64,000 nucleotides of DNA. Source: Hymenobacter sp. UV11 (GTDB taxonomy: Bacteria > Bacteroidota > Bacteroidia > Cytophagales > Hymenobacteraceae). A program made the translations under genes and the position numbers. The DNA lies in assembly GCF_004684095.1 (NCBI RefSeq), contig NZ_SRII01000011.1:1-64000 (forward strand), written 5' to 3'. The notes beneath the pieces are model-generated. The model saw nothing but the letters and a program-made list of their open reading frames with translations, was not told the DNA's origin and did not search any database. Positions 34,001 to 43,800 of this stretch are shown here, in pieces; position 1 is the first letter of the stretch; the number at the start of each line of letters is the position of its first letter.

Positions 34001-35715
34001 ACCCTGTCGAATCCTCCTAATTGGTTCGACTTACAAGTCTGAATAACTCGGCTTTTATCGTCATAATAAGTTGCCGCAACCAGCCAACTATTTGAACCTA
34101 GGATGCGAGTTTGGCTAATCGTAGGAAGACTAGTTGTGAATATGGAAGGCTGACTTGGACTCATTAAATCGGCCAATGACTCTTGAGTATAGCGTAATGA
34201 AGGGAAATAGGTATTCAGAAATTCATAACTATCGAAATAATTTATAACTAATAAGTCACTGCCTGTTGTATTTGCAGGCCAAGTCTTATTTAAACTATAT
34301 CCGAGGCGAAGGGAGGCCGAAATATTGTCCAACTTCACTTCATAACGTCCAATGCTTCCGGTAGAAATAGCATTTTCTATATCAGCAGTGAGTTGCTCAC
34401 GTGTACGCGAATTGCTAATCAAGCCAGTTGCTATGACTCTGTTCAGTTCGTCATATTTAGAAAATTTCCATTTGCCCTGCTTATACTGATTGCCATTTTG
34501 CGTGGCTACTAGGCGGTCCCAGCGGTCGTATACCAAATATTCCCACGCCCTACCTGGTACTTTTTGACAAATAAGTCTTCCTCGTTGGTCGTATTTGAAT
34601 AAATGGGCCCAGCGTGAGATAAAATCACTGGTTATCGGCTCACCAGTATTTGCGACTCGCTTTACACCCTCAGGTGACATAATCATAACTGTTCGCCCAG
34701 CTTGGTCATAGGCATAAGCAGTAGTAATCCATGCACCCGAACTAGCCAATACCTCTTCAGCCACGACTTGGCCGAACATGTTAGTATACTTCCAGTTCCG
34801 CTTACCGTCTTCATCTGTCTTGAGTGTGACAGTAAGTGAGTTAGGGGAAGAAAAACTGATTGAAGCTGTGCCAATAACACCATCTGGACTAGAGCTATAG
34901 GTCCATATGGCTACTTCGCCTCCACCAACTGCGCGCGTAAGCGTGCGTTTCGTGTGGCCTTGAAAAGTAGAATTGCTGTTCCCATCCTTGGCAATCTGTC
35001 CTGATGAGCCTGGGGCCCCCTGCTCAATGACACCCCCACTTGGAGTATCTTCAAATACCGACTCACTGTATGTTAATCCGTTTGTCTCGCGAGCAACTTT
35101 TCCTGGTCCCGAATTAGAATAAAAGGCTTGTTGATTAGCCAATGCATTGGACTTGAATAGCCCATCTGCACCGCTGGTATAGGGGAGGTACTGCCGTGGC
35201 TGCTGCCCGGTTGCCGTGTAATCATAAAATTGTATTACATCATTATTGCCTGGGCTGGCTTTTACTTCTATCTTCTGAGTAGGCCGCAGTAATCCATCTG
35301 CGTAGGTGATAGTACGCTTCCTTTTAGTTTGCGCCAAGTCAATGTTGCTCTCTACTACAATTCCTTCGCTCAACACTACATCCTCCTGCGTGTAGTTCTG
35401 GTCGGGGCTGCCGGCGCCCTGGCGCACGGTGACGCGAACAGCGTCCGAGACGGTGGCCGTGCCGCCATTGACCACCTGCAACCGATAGTAGCCGGGCGTG
35501 GTGACGGGCAGGGTTGGCTGGGTACCCACCACGTCCGCATTGTTGCGCGTCCAGCGGTACGAGCTATACCCACCGGGGCCCGACAACGTAACGGTCCCAC
35601 CTGGGGCCAACACTGTAGGCCCGCTAGCCGTGACAGTTACCTGCGCTTGGCAAGCGAGAACTCCGCCGAGCCATAGGTAGCTGAGCAGCAGCAAGTATGA
35701 AATCGAGGTTTTCAT
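31075..35715 (-). CDS. YD/RHS-repeat protein with C-terminal permuted NlpC/P60-like domain (polymorphic toxin candidate)
   Basis: This is a 1546-aa exported protein. A signal peptide (MKTSISYLLLLSYLWLGGVLACQAQ) is followed by an Ig-like domain ('SGPTVLAPGGTVTLSGPGGYSSYRWTRNN'), a Bacteroidota DUF6443-like region, and YD repeats that build the RHS shell ('YDQAGRTVMIMSPEGVKR', 'YDRWDRLVATQNG', 'YDDNGNLITDLNKG'). The RHS core end is 'ARYYDSQLGRWHVPDPANQF...DPDGQ', ending near residue 1267. The last 279 residues are the variable tip: a Gly/Ala-rich hydrophobic stretch, then 'DLIGHSAITEVG' (His about 1417) and 'LYASSCVNNTARAL' (Cys about 1499), the His-before-Cys order of permuted papain-like/NlpC-P60 (LRAT-type) enzymes. 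The start at 35715 gives the signal peptide. It lies 19 bp after its partner gene. Confidence 0.85.
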   Translation of the reverse strand: MKTSISYLLLLSYLWLGGVLACQAQVTVTASGPTVLAPGGTVTLSGPGGYSSYRWTRNNADVVGTQPTLPVTTPGYYRLQVVNGGTATVSDAVRVTVRQGAGSPDQNYTQEDVVLSEGIVVESNIDLAQTKRKRTITYADGLLRPTQKIEVKASPGNNDVIQFYDYTATGQQPRQYLPYTSGADGLFKSNALANQQAFYSNSGPGKVARETNGLTYSESVFEDTPSGGVIEQGAPGSSGQIAKDGNSNSTFQGHTKRTLTRAVGGGEVAIWTYSSSPDGVIGTASISFSSPNSLTVTLKTDEDGKRNWKYTNMFGQVVAEEVLASSGAWITTAYAYDQAGRTVMIMSPEGVKRVANTGEPITSDFISRWAHLFKYDQRGRLICQKVPGRAWEYLVYDRWDRLVATQNGNQYKQGKWKFSKYDELNRVIATGLISNSRTREQLTADIENAISTGSIGRYEVKLDNISASLRLGYSLNKTWPANTTGSDLLVINYFDSYEFLNTYFPSLRYTQESLADLMSPSQPSIFTTSLPTISQTRILGSNSWLVAATYYDDKSRVIQTCKSNQLGGFDRVTAEYDFSGKILKTYTAHNVVNGSPTHTVRYRYTYYENNSAKDLFAWFNKKDGTIELLLSKKEYNELGQLVDNKLGINLGTGNYLQSVDNRYTLKGQLSHINNRDLLNGVDSNDDTDAEPDLFGLELKYDSDLQVNATTACYNGNITESMWKSKRDNKLRSYAYRYDGANRLTDAKYAAWGAGWIDEKDDISANGSTGGIGRFTVSDIQYDLNGNIQQMNRVGRRNTPSPNQFVYGPIDQLRYNYGSAGGNQLRSVADQAGYSTATNDFEDVINTGDEYVYDDNGNLITDLNKGLNVTYNEIDLPNSIGVGRFQTISFTYSATGEKLSYSVNQNGAVTTETYVNGFVYTTAVGPSLSVPTPVGRALYGTTPDNTTPHWIQEYHIRDHLGNLRIAFRDEGQAPVNNRIATMELANASKEEQDFDNLTSTRELDPAHARTGDYATRLNAGQNQRMFGPSSSVQLHAGDSLHFEVYGRYDVAKKVGVWPILIPLAANTSTPTPTAEGGRSAAKGVFSKLVAGIALAWTVLPHVVQHQVAVPRASIKYDFYDKDSTLIASEVKYLERDAANNWQQLELGFKARQEGYVVVSVQNATKQDVWFDDAALRTTTTELIVQENHYDPWGQNLIDIEVAGAPDCKQQYGSQGRIDGAGLEWIDHGARYYDSQLGRWHVPDPANQFSSPYAGMSNNPVMYTDPDGQFVFIPILIGAAIGAYMGHQIGQAAGANGWGMAGYIVGGAVIGGLSGGLANGVATSGAAFANTMGIFAGSFTNSVMMNMLSGGRTGVTIGFGAASYNFNQEEWGYLGKDGNSTMDNIGYGLGAISNISDGLAGLHPGKVQLNTEHSDLIGHSAITEVGESNPNNSIISVGPTEPGKVIFNPFAFKKGDSNWPNHTLDKLVWKSTVSGVNKNTLYSFKSLLDRGVNYNLYASSCVNNTARALTLSGIPAIGIHPFILGAEMYLRGLGVRPTLFSYHLYTNN

Positions 35716-35734
35716 ATAGACGAACTGGTAAGCG

Positions 35735-38700
35735 CTAGTAAATAACGGTGGCGCACTGTGGGGAGCTTGCGTAGGTATAGAACTGGTCCTGGTAGACGAC
35801 ACTGTTTCCGCAGGCATCCGTTACTGTACAGCGGACTTGCAACTGCCGGGGCGACCCGTGGTAGTAGCTGAAAGTCGGACTGTAGTTGTTAGCGTCCACC
35901 CAGCCGCCCCAGCTATTACTCCAGGAGGTATATTCATTCGTTTCCCAGCGATAGGTGTAGGTGCCGCAGCCCTGTTGCGGTTGAACAGTGATGCTGGCGT
36001 CGCGCTGGCCGCCCCCGCCATATTCTGACCCGTAGGGGTCGCACAAATCCATGTAGGTGCTCCCGTAATAAGTAGCATAAACACCCAGTGGGCTTACTAC
36101 CTGCACGGACAGGGTTTTCTCTACGGGATTGAAACCAGGTGCTTCGGCTACTACCGTGAGCGGGTAGGTACCGAGTTGGGCATAGGCGTGCGTCTGACTA
36201 CCGCTACCCTTCGCGGTACTTCCATCCCCGAAGTTCCACGTATAGTTGATGTTGGAAGCGCAGTCGGGAGCGGCGGCGGTAAATGTCGCATCGGTATTCG
36301 GGTACGCATTACCCCCCGTCTGGGCAACTGTAGCGAGAATCTCCTGCGTGGTCGCCGTGGAGTTTGTTTTGGTCCGCTTTAATATATTCCCCAGCGCATC
36401 TTTTGTCAACAAGGGCTGACTCTCGGAATCATAGACATAGTACGTGGTCACGTTATTCTCATCCGTTGTGGAGGTTTTGCCTACATGGAGCTGATGGGTA
36501 GCCGTCGCCATGCGGGCGTTCTCAGCGTGAAACCGAAACTCGTCTACGAGCACGTTGCCCGAGCCCGAACTAATCCACGGGTAGCACTGTATAGTAATAT
36601 TCTGGTTACTAGGCAGCGTTGTGCGAATGGTAGGGTCATCTAAGTCTACTATGCCCCGGCAGAACTGCCACGCCTGGCCACTGCTCACCGTTTGCGTCGT
36701 CCCGCGCCACGAATTATTCCCACTTGATACGCCCACATAGGTGACCATTGTCACATTTGACTGGCCAGCTTGACCCTGAGGAACCTTCGCCCAGCAAGAG
36801 AAAAAGTATTTACCGTGCTGGTCTTTGGGCTCCAGGGTGAAGGTTTTGCCGGGCCCGTAAGTGTTACTAGAGTTCGAGAGTTGCACGCTACGCAGTCCTG
36901 TCTTGGCCTCGGCTGTGTAGATGGTTCCTGAACTCCACTGGTCCGGGTCGCCGTCTTCTTCCAAGCTGGTGTGGCCGGCTGTAGCAACTACGGAGCCATT
37001 ACCAAACTTGCCATTTGCTACCGTGGCGATAGGAAGCAGCTTATTAGCTCCCAAGAGGGTGCCCGACCAGAGCCCGCTACTAGATTGTGAGTTGACAGTA
37101 TTGCCGTAGTCATCAAACTCAACTGCCAGTACCCGGTATTGCCACTGGTTTACACCGGATGAGGTATCCCAAGTCCCCGTTCGTAGAGGCCATACGTAGT
37201 TATTAGCATTCGGCTGGTATTCATAAAGCGAATAAAGTGAGCCCTTCTTATTACCTGCGGCATCTAGCCGATATTCTTCTTTCTGAAATACGCTCGCATA
37301 GCTCTGAGCATTCACGAGTACTGCGGGAGCCCCCGCGTCCTTGCCGCGCTGGTACTCGACTACTTGGGCATCACCGCCCGCAACATTATATGATTTAACC
37401 TTGGAGACAAAGTAATTCTTATAAGCATATTCTGTAATTTGAGTTTGAGAAGAAATAGTCCCCGAATTGCCTCGCCGTTGGTCGTAGCGCAAAGCGGTTT
37501 GTCGAATCAGCGGAATCCAGTTTCGCTCGTGCTTGTAGACTTTCGCGTTATAGTAATAGGAGTACATGATGAATCCAAATACCCGGCGCTCTTTGTCAAC
37601 TACCACCGATTTTAGGGGCGTGGCATCGGATTGCAGAAAGTCATACTCATTAGTTGTCTGACTTATCAAGCGGCCGGCCGCGTCCACTTCTACTTGCTGC
37701 AAGACCAAGCCTCGCTTAGCGGTAGCACTGTTCATAATGCCATACGGGCGCTGGTCTTGGGGCAATGAGAGGTAGTCGCCGGCCCGGTGCGGGGCCATTG
37801 GGTCGCCGTTGCAACTACCGCCATACTTGAGCGGCAATGCGCCAGCTGAGGTATAGCAGCCTGAATTTGTATTATAAGGGTCGGAAGTAATTTTAACGGA
37901 TTCTGTATTGTAAGTATCCGGGTAATTCTGGGTAGTAGTAAACTGATAGGCAGTCCGGGAGCTATTAGGGTGCTGGATAGTCACCCATTGATAATGCATG
38001 TAATCTAACGGAATAGGCGCTATGGCATCACTACTGCGATAAAGAAACTTGTCCGTTAAATCGTCCTGAGAATCGCATATATTTAAATCGGCTCCGTAGT
38101 AGTAGCTTTGGCCTGGATATACAGTGGAAAAGCGGACGTTCTGCCACTCGTACAGCTTCGGTATGGGCACTGGCGGGGCAGAGGAAGTAGAAGCGAACGT
38201 GCCGCTGTTAGGGAAGAACGTATTGTAGTTAAGTGTAAACAGCTGGTTCTGGGCTGTGCTGATGCCATTATGTACGCGAATCTGCTCTACTCGCACGCCG
38301 CCGATGGTTGCTCCAACGCCGTCTATTTGCCGCCCATAGGTTAACTCGGTGTATGCTCCGGTGCCATACTGTATCTTATACAGAATACAATTCTGCGCTG
38401 TTAAGCCAGTAGAAGGCGTGCGGTCCCCGGAAGCATAGCGCGACTCGACAAACGGCAACAGTTCTCCGCTAGAATTGTCGTTGAAGTAGCCCCAGTAGTC
38501 GCGGTTGGTTGCTTGTCGGGAAACAGTTCCTCCGTACATGCCGCGGTAAAATAAATCCGTACTGGTCGCCTGGCAGCCGCTACTCTTCACGGTTATTCTA
38601 TCCAGGCGTAGGCGCACCTCATCGGGCGTAATATTACGCCACGGCCCAAAGTAGCCGTAGGTAAGCAGAATGCTCTTAATTACGCGGTCATTCTTATCAT

Positions 38701-39793
38701 AAACCGCTATCTTATCCAAGGCCTTCTCACCGGGAACGTCCAAGCGATTGTGTGTATCCCGGAAAAAGCGAACGTAGCCCGTAGCTGAAAATATATGAGA
38801 TATGCTATAGCCTAAAGTGGGTCGAATAGTGGTTGTGGTCTCGTAGCGAGTATCGAGGTAGCTGTTGGGATAGGGAGTAGCTGTCTGACAGTTTTGGTCC
38901 CAAGCATTGCACTTATAATAAGCGTGGGTAACATGCGCGTAGCTTTTGTAGCTTACCGGGGTAGCATTATAACCTTGATAGGAGAATGAAATCTGGTCGC
39001 CAGTGGCATCCTGTAGCTTGGTTAAATACCACTTGGCGGTGTACGTATAGTCGTCCTTATTAGAGAGATTGCCCGTGCGCAGGTTCTTCGTTTCGGTTTG
39101 GACCCGCGTGTCTTCCTTTTGGTCGAACGTGTAGCGGGTTCCTTGGGCATCAATAACTAGAAAAGAGAATATTCTGCGGCTCGTAGCGGGGGCCGACCAA
39201 TAAGTTGGGGTGATGGTGAGAGTACGGTCATTTAAGACATATACCTCTCCTTGCGAAGGGCTGCTAGCCGGGTCTCTAATAACAAAGTCCGCCTGTAAGC
39301 CGGGGGCGACGAGATGATAGACATCGTATTCCGTATCCTTCCCCTCACAAATTTTGCTGGCTAGCTCCGTGCCGCCAGTGTGGTTAATCAGACTGGTCAG
39401 CCAAGATTTAGATTCCGTATCGAACTCATCGGGGCGCCCGCGTACCTCACAAGTGACGCTTCCACCCGCTGTTAAGGCCCATCCTGTGCCCACTTCGGAG
39501 GCCACGCTGGCTACTTGCACTCCGTTGCCAGCTACGTAGTTTAGAGAAATAGGGATGGTTAAGCTCCGGCCTGGCAGTTCGCACAACGGGTAAGCCGGGC
39601 TGGCGGTACCGGTAAATAGATTGACTGGAATGCCTCCGACAACGGCTGTCCCCAGCCCCTTACCACTTGGTGGCTGTGCGACTGCCTTATCGCGGGCATT
39701 TGGGTCTTGGCTTTGACTATAGGTGGGGGTCAGGTTTGCAAAGCACGCGACTAGGAACACCAGCCAGCGGGTAAGCGGTGGAGAAATAAACAT
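35735..39793 (-). CDS. giant exported YD-repeat-associated protein with PKD domain (RHS partner)
   Basis: This 1352-aa protein starts with the signal peptide MFISPPLTRWLVFLVACFANLTPTYSQ. Residues 30-150 contain the module that opens many Bacteroidota YD proteins: 'LPGRSLTIPISLNYVAGNGVQVASVASEVGTGWALTAGGSVTCEVRG'. Long beta-rich repeats follow ('YTAKWYLTKLQDATGDQISFSYQGY', 'YGRQIDGVGATIGGVRVEQI'). Near residues 1160-1260 is a PKD domain ('INYTWNFGDGSTAKGSGSQTHAYAQLGTYPLTVV'), and the C-terminus is Cys-containing and aromatic. No T9SS sorting domain is evident. It precedes the RHS gene with a 19-bp gap, so the two are one operon; it may present or scaffold the RHS protein at the cell surface. 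Confidence 0.8.
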   Translation of the reverse strand: MFISPPLTRWLVFLVACFANLTPTYSQSQDPNARDKAVAQPPSGKGLGTAVVGGIPVNLFTGTASPAYPLCELPGRSLTIPISLNYVAGNGVQVASVASEVGTGWALTAGGSVTCEVRGRPDEFDTESKSWLTSLINHTGGTELASKICEGKDTEYDVYHLVAPGLQADFVIRDPASSPSQGEVYVLNDRTLTITPTYWSAPATSRRIFSFLVIDAQGTRYTFDQKEDTRVQTETKNLRTGNLSNKDDYTYTAKWYLTKLQDATGDQISFSYQGYNATPVSYKSYAHVTHAYYKCNAWDQNCQTATPYPNSYLDTRYETTTTIRPTLGYSISHIFSATGYVRFFRDTHNRLDVPGEKALDKIAVYDKNDRVIKSILLTYGYFGPWRNITPDEVRLRLDRITVKSSGCQATSTDLFYRGMYGGTVSRQATNRDYWGYFNDNSSGELLPFVESRYASGDRTPSTGLTAQNCILYKIQYGTGAYTELTYGRQIDGVGATIGGVRVEQIRVHNGISTAQNQLFTLNYNTFFPNSGTFASTSSAPPVPIPKLYEWQNVRFSTVYPGQSYYYGADLNICDSQDDLTDKFLYRSSDAIAPIPLDYMHYQWVTIQHPNSSRTAYQFTTTQNYPDTYNTESVKITSDPYNTNSGCYTSAGALPLKYGGSCNGDPMAPHRAGDYLSLPQDQRPYGIMNSATAKRGLVLQQVEVDAAGRLISQTTNEYDFLQSDATPLKSVVVDKERRVFGFIMYSYYYNAKVYKHERNWIPLIRQTALRYDQRRGNSGTISSQTQITEYAYKNYFVSKVKSYNVAGGDAQVVEYQRGKDAGAPAVLVNAQSYASVFQKEEYRLDAAGNKKGSLYSLYEYQPNANNYVWPLRTGTWDTSSGVNQWQYRVLAVEFDDYGNTVNSQSSSGLWSGTLLGANKLLPIATVANGKFGNGSVVATAGHTSLEEDGDPDQWSSGTIYTAEAKTGLRSVQLSNSSNTYGPGKTFTLEPKDQHGKYFFSCWAKVPQGQAGQSNVTMVTYVGVSSGNNSWRGTTQTVSSGQAWQFCRGIVDLDDPTIRTTLPSNQNITIQCYPWISSGSGNVLVDEFRFHAENARMATATHQLHVGKTSTTDENNVTTYYVYDSESQPLLTKDALGNILKRTKTNSTATTQEILATVAQTGGNAYPNTDATFTAAAPDCASNINYTWNFGDGSTAKGSGSQTHAYAQLGTYPLTVVAEAPGFNPVEKTLSVQVVSPLGVYATYYGSTYMDLCDPYGSEYGGGGQRDASITVQPQQGCGTYTYRWETNEYTSWSNSWGGWVDANNYSPTFSYYHGSPRQLQVRCTVTDACGNSVVYQDQFYTYASSPQCATVIY

Positions 39794-40063
39794 GGAAGCT
39801 GGTAAAAGTGAAGCAATTAGGCACGAGGGAAAATGTAAGTTGGATAATGAATAAACTAAATGCGGAAGAGAGGAGAGCAGACTGGCAATTCTTACCAGTA
39901 ATAGTAGCAAGTGCTTGCAAACAACCAGTGCGACGCGACGGCTCAGATTGCGCTGATAAGTCGAGTTTACAATGGGGCAACTATTTTATGGCTGAGCGAA
40001 GGCTATACAACTAGGGGCGCGAGTTAAAGTGATAGTTAGCGCTTAGTGACTACATTCGAAGGC

Positions 40064-40071
40064 CAAACTTA
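40064..40071 (-). promoter_or_regulatory. putative -7 box (TAAGTTTG) of the YD/RHS operon
   Basis: On the minus strand TAAGTTTG is a perfect TAnnTTTG box, with a TTTG 20 bp upstream inside the 90-bp palindrome serving as -33. Transcription would start near 40057, leaving a leader of about 260 nt before the ATG at 39793. I see nothing else recognisable in that leader. Confidence 0.55.
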
Positions 40072-40073
40072 AT

Positions 40074-40163
40074 CGCAATTTCAGGAGTTTGCAAACGTGA
40101 AGGCCCCGTGAAAAAAATATTTTTTTCACGGGGCCTTCACGTTTGCAAACTCCTGAAATTGCG
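40074..40163. repeat. 90-bp perfect palindrome without loop, in a divergent promoter region
   Basis: The 45-bp arms are exactly complementary, with the centre between 40118 and 40119 inside AAAAAAATATTTTTTT. It lies between the divergent starts of the YD/RHS operon (39793, minus) and the DUF6624-like gene (40212, plus), so it is not in a terminator position. Each arm contains TTTGCAAAC at the distance of a -33 box from the sequences just outside the palindrome: TAAGTTTG leftward and TAACTTGC rightward. It may be a two-way promoter/operator or a recombination site. Confidence 0.93.
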
Positions 40164-40211
40164 GTAACTTGCTGCGCTTTATACTACTATCGTTGGTTGT
40201 TCAACTCTACT

Positions 40212-40823
40212 ATGCGAGCATTACTATTCACGGCCTGCACGGCATTCGTATTTTCAGCGGCCCCTGTTTACGCTCAGAAGAAGCTAACGCAGTTGAAGCT
40301 GCAAAGCACACTTGATAGCTTGTATACTGTGGAGGCAACTCTCTACCAGCTATGGGCCGTTGCGCAGGGTGATAGCGCTCGAACAAGGTTGGAGCGGAAG
40401 CTAGCCAACACGCTGGAGCGACACCAACTGCGGGTGCAGGCGCTCACGACTACCTATGGCTTTCCAACGTACACAATGGTTGGACAAGCCACTTCGCGGC
40501 GATTTGGGGCGCTCGTATTACGCTATAATCGCTTTCCGGAGTTTCAGCAGCAGGTGCAACAGTTGATGGCTAAAGAAGTTAAAAAAGACAACGCGGACGA
40601 TATAACCTATGCTACGTTAACGGACGTGCTGGAACTCCGCGCTGGCCGGCCACAAGTCTACGGAACACAGTTAGCGTACCAAGGTACAGGACTAGTGGTG
40701 CGAGAGCCGCTACTAGACCCAGCGAAGGTAAACAAACGCCGGACCGATATTGGGTTAGAACCGCTGGAAGACTATTTGAAAAAACAGAAGAACAAACATC
40801 AGCCGAAACATAATATTAAATAA
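40212..40823 (+). CDS. exported DUF6624-like protein
   Basis: The 203-aa protein has a signal peptide (MRALLFTACTAFVFSAAPVYAQ), a helical segment rich in Gln/Leu/Arg and the family pattern of DUF6624: 'TTYGFPTYTMVGQATSRRFGALVLRYNRFPEFQQQVQQLM' (usual wording GWPT..VG..A......V.H....FQ) and 'YATLTDVLELRAGRPQVYGTQL'. The C-terminus is basic. Its function is unknown. It is divergent from the YD/RHS operon across the 90-bp palindrome and is part of the same Tn3 cargo, so it may help the system (immunity, chaperone or accessory). The start at 40212 yields the signal peptide; the longer frame from 40143 lies partly in the palindrome. Confidence 0.75.
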   Translation: MRALLFTACTAFVFSAAPVYAQKKLTQLKLQSTLDSLYTVEATLYQLWAVAQGDSARTRLERKLANTLERHQLRVQALTTTYGFPTYTMVGQATSRRFGALVLRYNRFPEFQQQVQQLMAKEVKKDNADDITYATLTDVLELRAGRPQVYGTQLAYQGTGLVVREPLLDPAKVNKRRTDIGLEPLEDYLKKQKNKHQPKHNIK

Positions 40824-40834
40824 TATTTTTTATA
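40811..40834 (+). repeat. 24-bp direct repeat, right copy
   Basis: This is identical to 30438-30461 in the same orientation. It overlaps the last four codons and stop of the DUF6624-like gene and lies 44 bp before the end of tnpA. With the left copy it marks the cargo limits. Confidence 0.8.
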
Positions 40835-40877
40835 TATAAAATTTCAAAGAATTGCACCCTGAAATGAGTAGCTTTGC

Positions 40878-43800
40878 TTAATCCGGCAGAGCTTTCCCTG
40901 ATAAGAACGATAGAGGCACCTCCCAAGCGTCTGGGTTGCGTAGAGAGCGCAGCTGACCAGACGCAATGCTTTCCGGCAAAATAAACTCGTAGCGCCCCAG
41001 CATATTAATATGTTCGCTCAGTAAGGGGGAGAGTCGTGCTGCTTCTTCCGGAAGCGCTCCTTGTTGTCCCAGCTCCTGCCGCTCTTCATGCTCCAGCGCA
41101 GCTTGCAGGTAACGGGTATTCCAGAGCACGACGGCATTCACCACCAGCCCCAGGGCCCCCAACTGGTTTTCCATGCCCTCGCGGTAGCGTTGGCGCAGCT
41201 CGCCTTTCTTGCCGTGGAAGATAGCGCGGGCTACCGCGTGCCGCCCTTCGCCCCGGTTGAGCTGCACCAGGATGCGCCGCCGATAGGCCTCATCCTGCAC
41301 GTAGGCCAGCAAATACAGCGTTTTCTCCACCCGGCCAAACTCGGCGACTGCCCGGCCCAGGCCGGAAAGTGAGCCGGCCCGCTGCAGGGTACGCATCACG
41401 GCCGTTGCCTTAACCTTACCCAGCTTCAGCGAGCCGGCCAGGCGTAGCATATCGTCCCAGTGCTCGGCAATCAGGCGCGTATTGACTACGTGGCGGCTTA
41501 GCTCGTTGAGCGGGCCATAATCGTCTTCCTTCTGCATTCGCCAGAACCGCTGGTCCGAAAGGTCGGCCAATCGGGGGCTGAAGCGGTAGCCCAGCAGCGC
41601 GAATAGGCCAAAGACCACTTCGCTAGAGCCATGCGTGTCTGTCATCAGCTCGCGCGGGTCCAGGTTGGTTTGTTGCTCCAGTAGGCCCGCCAGGGTGAAG
41701 AGCGAGTCGCGCAGCGTGCCGGGAATCACGATGCCGTGCAGGCCCGAGAACTGGTCGCTGGTAAAGTTGTAGTAGGTGATGCCGCGCTGGGCGGCGTAGT
41801 ATTTACGGTTCCAGCCCGCGTGAATCGTGCGCACGGGCACCACAAAGCGCATCCCGTCGGCGGAAGCAACCTCCCCACCGCCCCACAGCTGCGCCAATGG
41901 CAGGTGAGACTGGCCCTCGACCAGGCGGGCGTTGGCCGCCGTTAGCGTCTCGGCCCGCACGTAATGCTGCTGTACCCAGGCCAGGCGAGGATACGTTAGG
42001 GCCGGGACATCGGCTCGGGCCACAGCTTGCAGGCCGATATTGCAGGCCTGGGCCAGCAGCACCGCGCAAATGCTCAGCGGCAGGTCCGCTACTTTCGTTT
42101 GCCCATCCGCCACGTGGGTGAATGCTTCGGCAAAGCCCGTGAAGGCCTGCACTTCCAGCAGCAGGGCGGCTAGCTCGACGGCGGGCAGGCGCGCTGTCAG
42201 CTGCGCGCGTAGGCGTTGCAGCTGCTCCGACTCGGGCTGGGCGACCAGCGGCGTGACCATCACGTAGGGCTGCCCGTTTTCCTCGCGTACTTCCAGGGCC
42301 GTATTATGGGCCAGGTTGGCCCCTACTTCTGCATAGGCCGCCCGAACCTGGGCCTGGAGCTGCGTGAGTTCAACATGCGGGTCAGTCGAGCGGTCCAGGG
42401 CGCGGGCCACGGCCTCGCGGGCCGCTTCCCAGGCGTGACCTTGCAGCAACTCCGCCCGCGGGTCGCCGTAGCGCTCACTCACCGGTACGAAAACTTCGCG
42501 TCTACGCAGTGCTTGGTGCAGCCGGTCCAGCACGCACAAGGTATACGCGGCCTGGTTGACCTCGTCTTTTGTGGGAAACACCCGGCTGGCCCAGCCTTTC
42601 GGAATAACTGTGCGGGGAGCAGTTGCCCACCGGGGCCGCCCCCGGCCTGTCAACTCCTGCTGCTGCAGAAAGTGCCAGGCCTCAAGTAAAGGTTTAGCGG
42701 CCGGGGTGCCCTCAAAGCGGAGGCCGCGCAGCAGGGCGGGCAGGAAACGCCGTACCGTGAGGTAGCTGCCAGTTAGCGCCTGGCTGGCGGCCTCGTCGGC
42801 TTCGCTGGCCAGCGATTCAACGGTGGCCGCTGCCGCCCGCAACGAGCTTTCCCCAATGCGTTGCCATACTTGGGCGCGAATAGCGGCATCGGGCACTCCG
42901 GTGTCGAGCATGATGCGCACGGCCTGCTGCAACACCAGGGCAGCCTGGTCCAGGTCCTTGAGTGAGCGTAGCCGATCGCGCCGACGCTTGACCTCGCCGC
43001 GCAGGGCCAGCGTGGTCAGTAATCCGTCGAAGAGGTCCAGGATATCGTCGGTGGCACTGCGCTCCAGCGCCTGCACCCCCGCCAGTAGGGTGGCTAGCTG
43101 CCGTTCTGGGCCCAACCGCGCCAGGTTCTGCACCCAGGTGCTGGCGCAGTGGCGGGCCAGTCGGGCCAGTCGGGCTTGCGGCAGGTCGTCCAGGGCGAGG
43201 TCGCCGACGCCCAGCGCCCGAATCTGGTCGAGCCGCTGCAACGCCGCTACCAGGGCAGGCCCCGAAACGCGCGTGGGCGCCACCCGCAGTTGCTCGAGCC
43301 GGCTGAGCCGTTCGCCAGGCGCTACGACAAGCAGGCTTTCCAGTTGGTCGCGTTGCGCCGACGTGAGGCGGACGGCTAGCTGCCGGTAGGTTTGCTGCCC
43401 CGTGCGCTCGCGGATGCGGGCAATGAGCCGGGCCAGTACTGTGACACCCGGCAAGACAATGCGCTGGGCTACTAAATGGGCCGTGGCCAGGTCGAACAGC
43501 ACGCTGGGCCGCACGGTGCTCGTGGCCACTTGCGCGTAGAGCCAGCGCGTGAGACGAAATCCCTGCCGGGCATCAAAGACCTGATAGGACAGGTATGTTA
43601 GAATAAAGGAGTGTTGCTCGTACCAGGTGCTGGGCCGCTTGAAAGCTGCCAACTCAGCTACATCCACCTGCAACTGTTCCGCCACCACGTGAACAACCCG
43701 CTCCGGAAGCTGAGTAGGGTTAAGGAGGAACGTGCCGAGAAAGCGCAGCGTACAGAGTTGCAGCGCGCAGCCCAGTTGATTTGCCCGCTTCCGACGCCGC

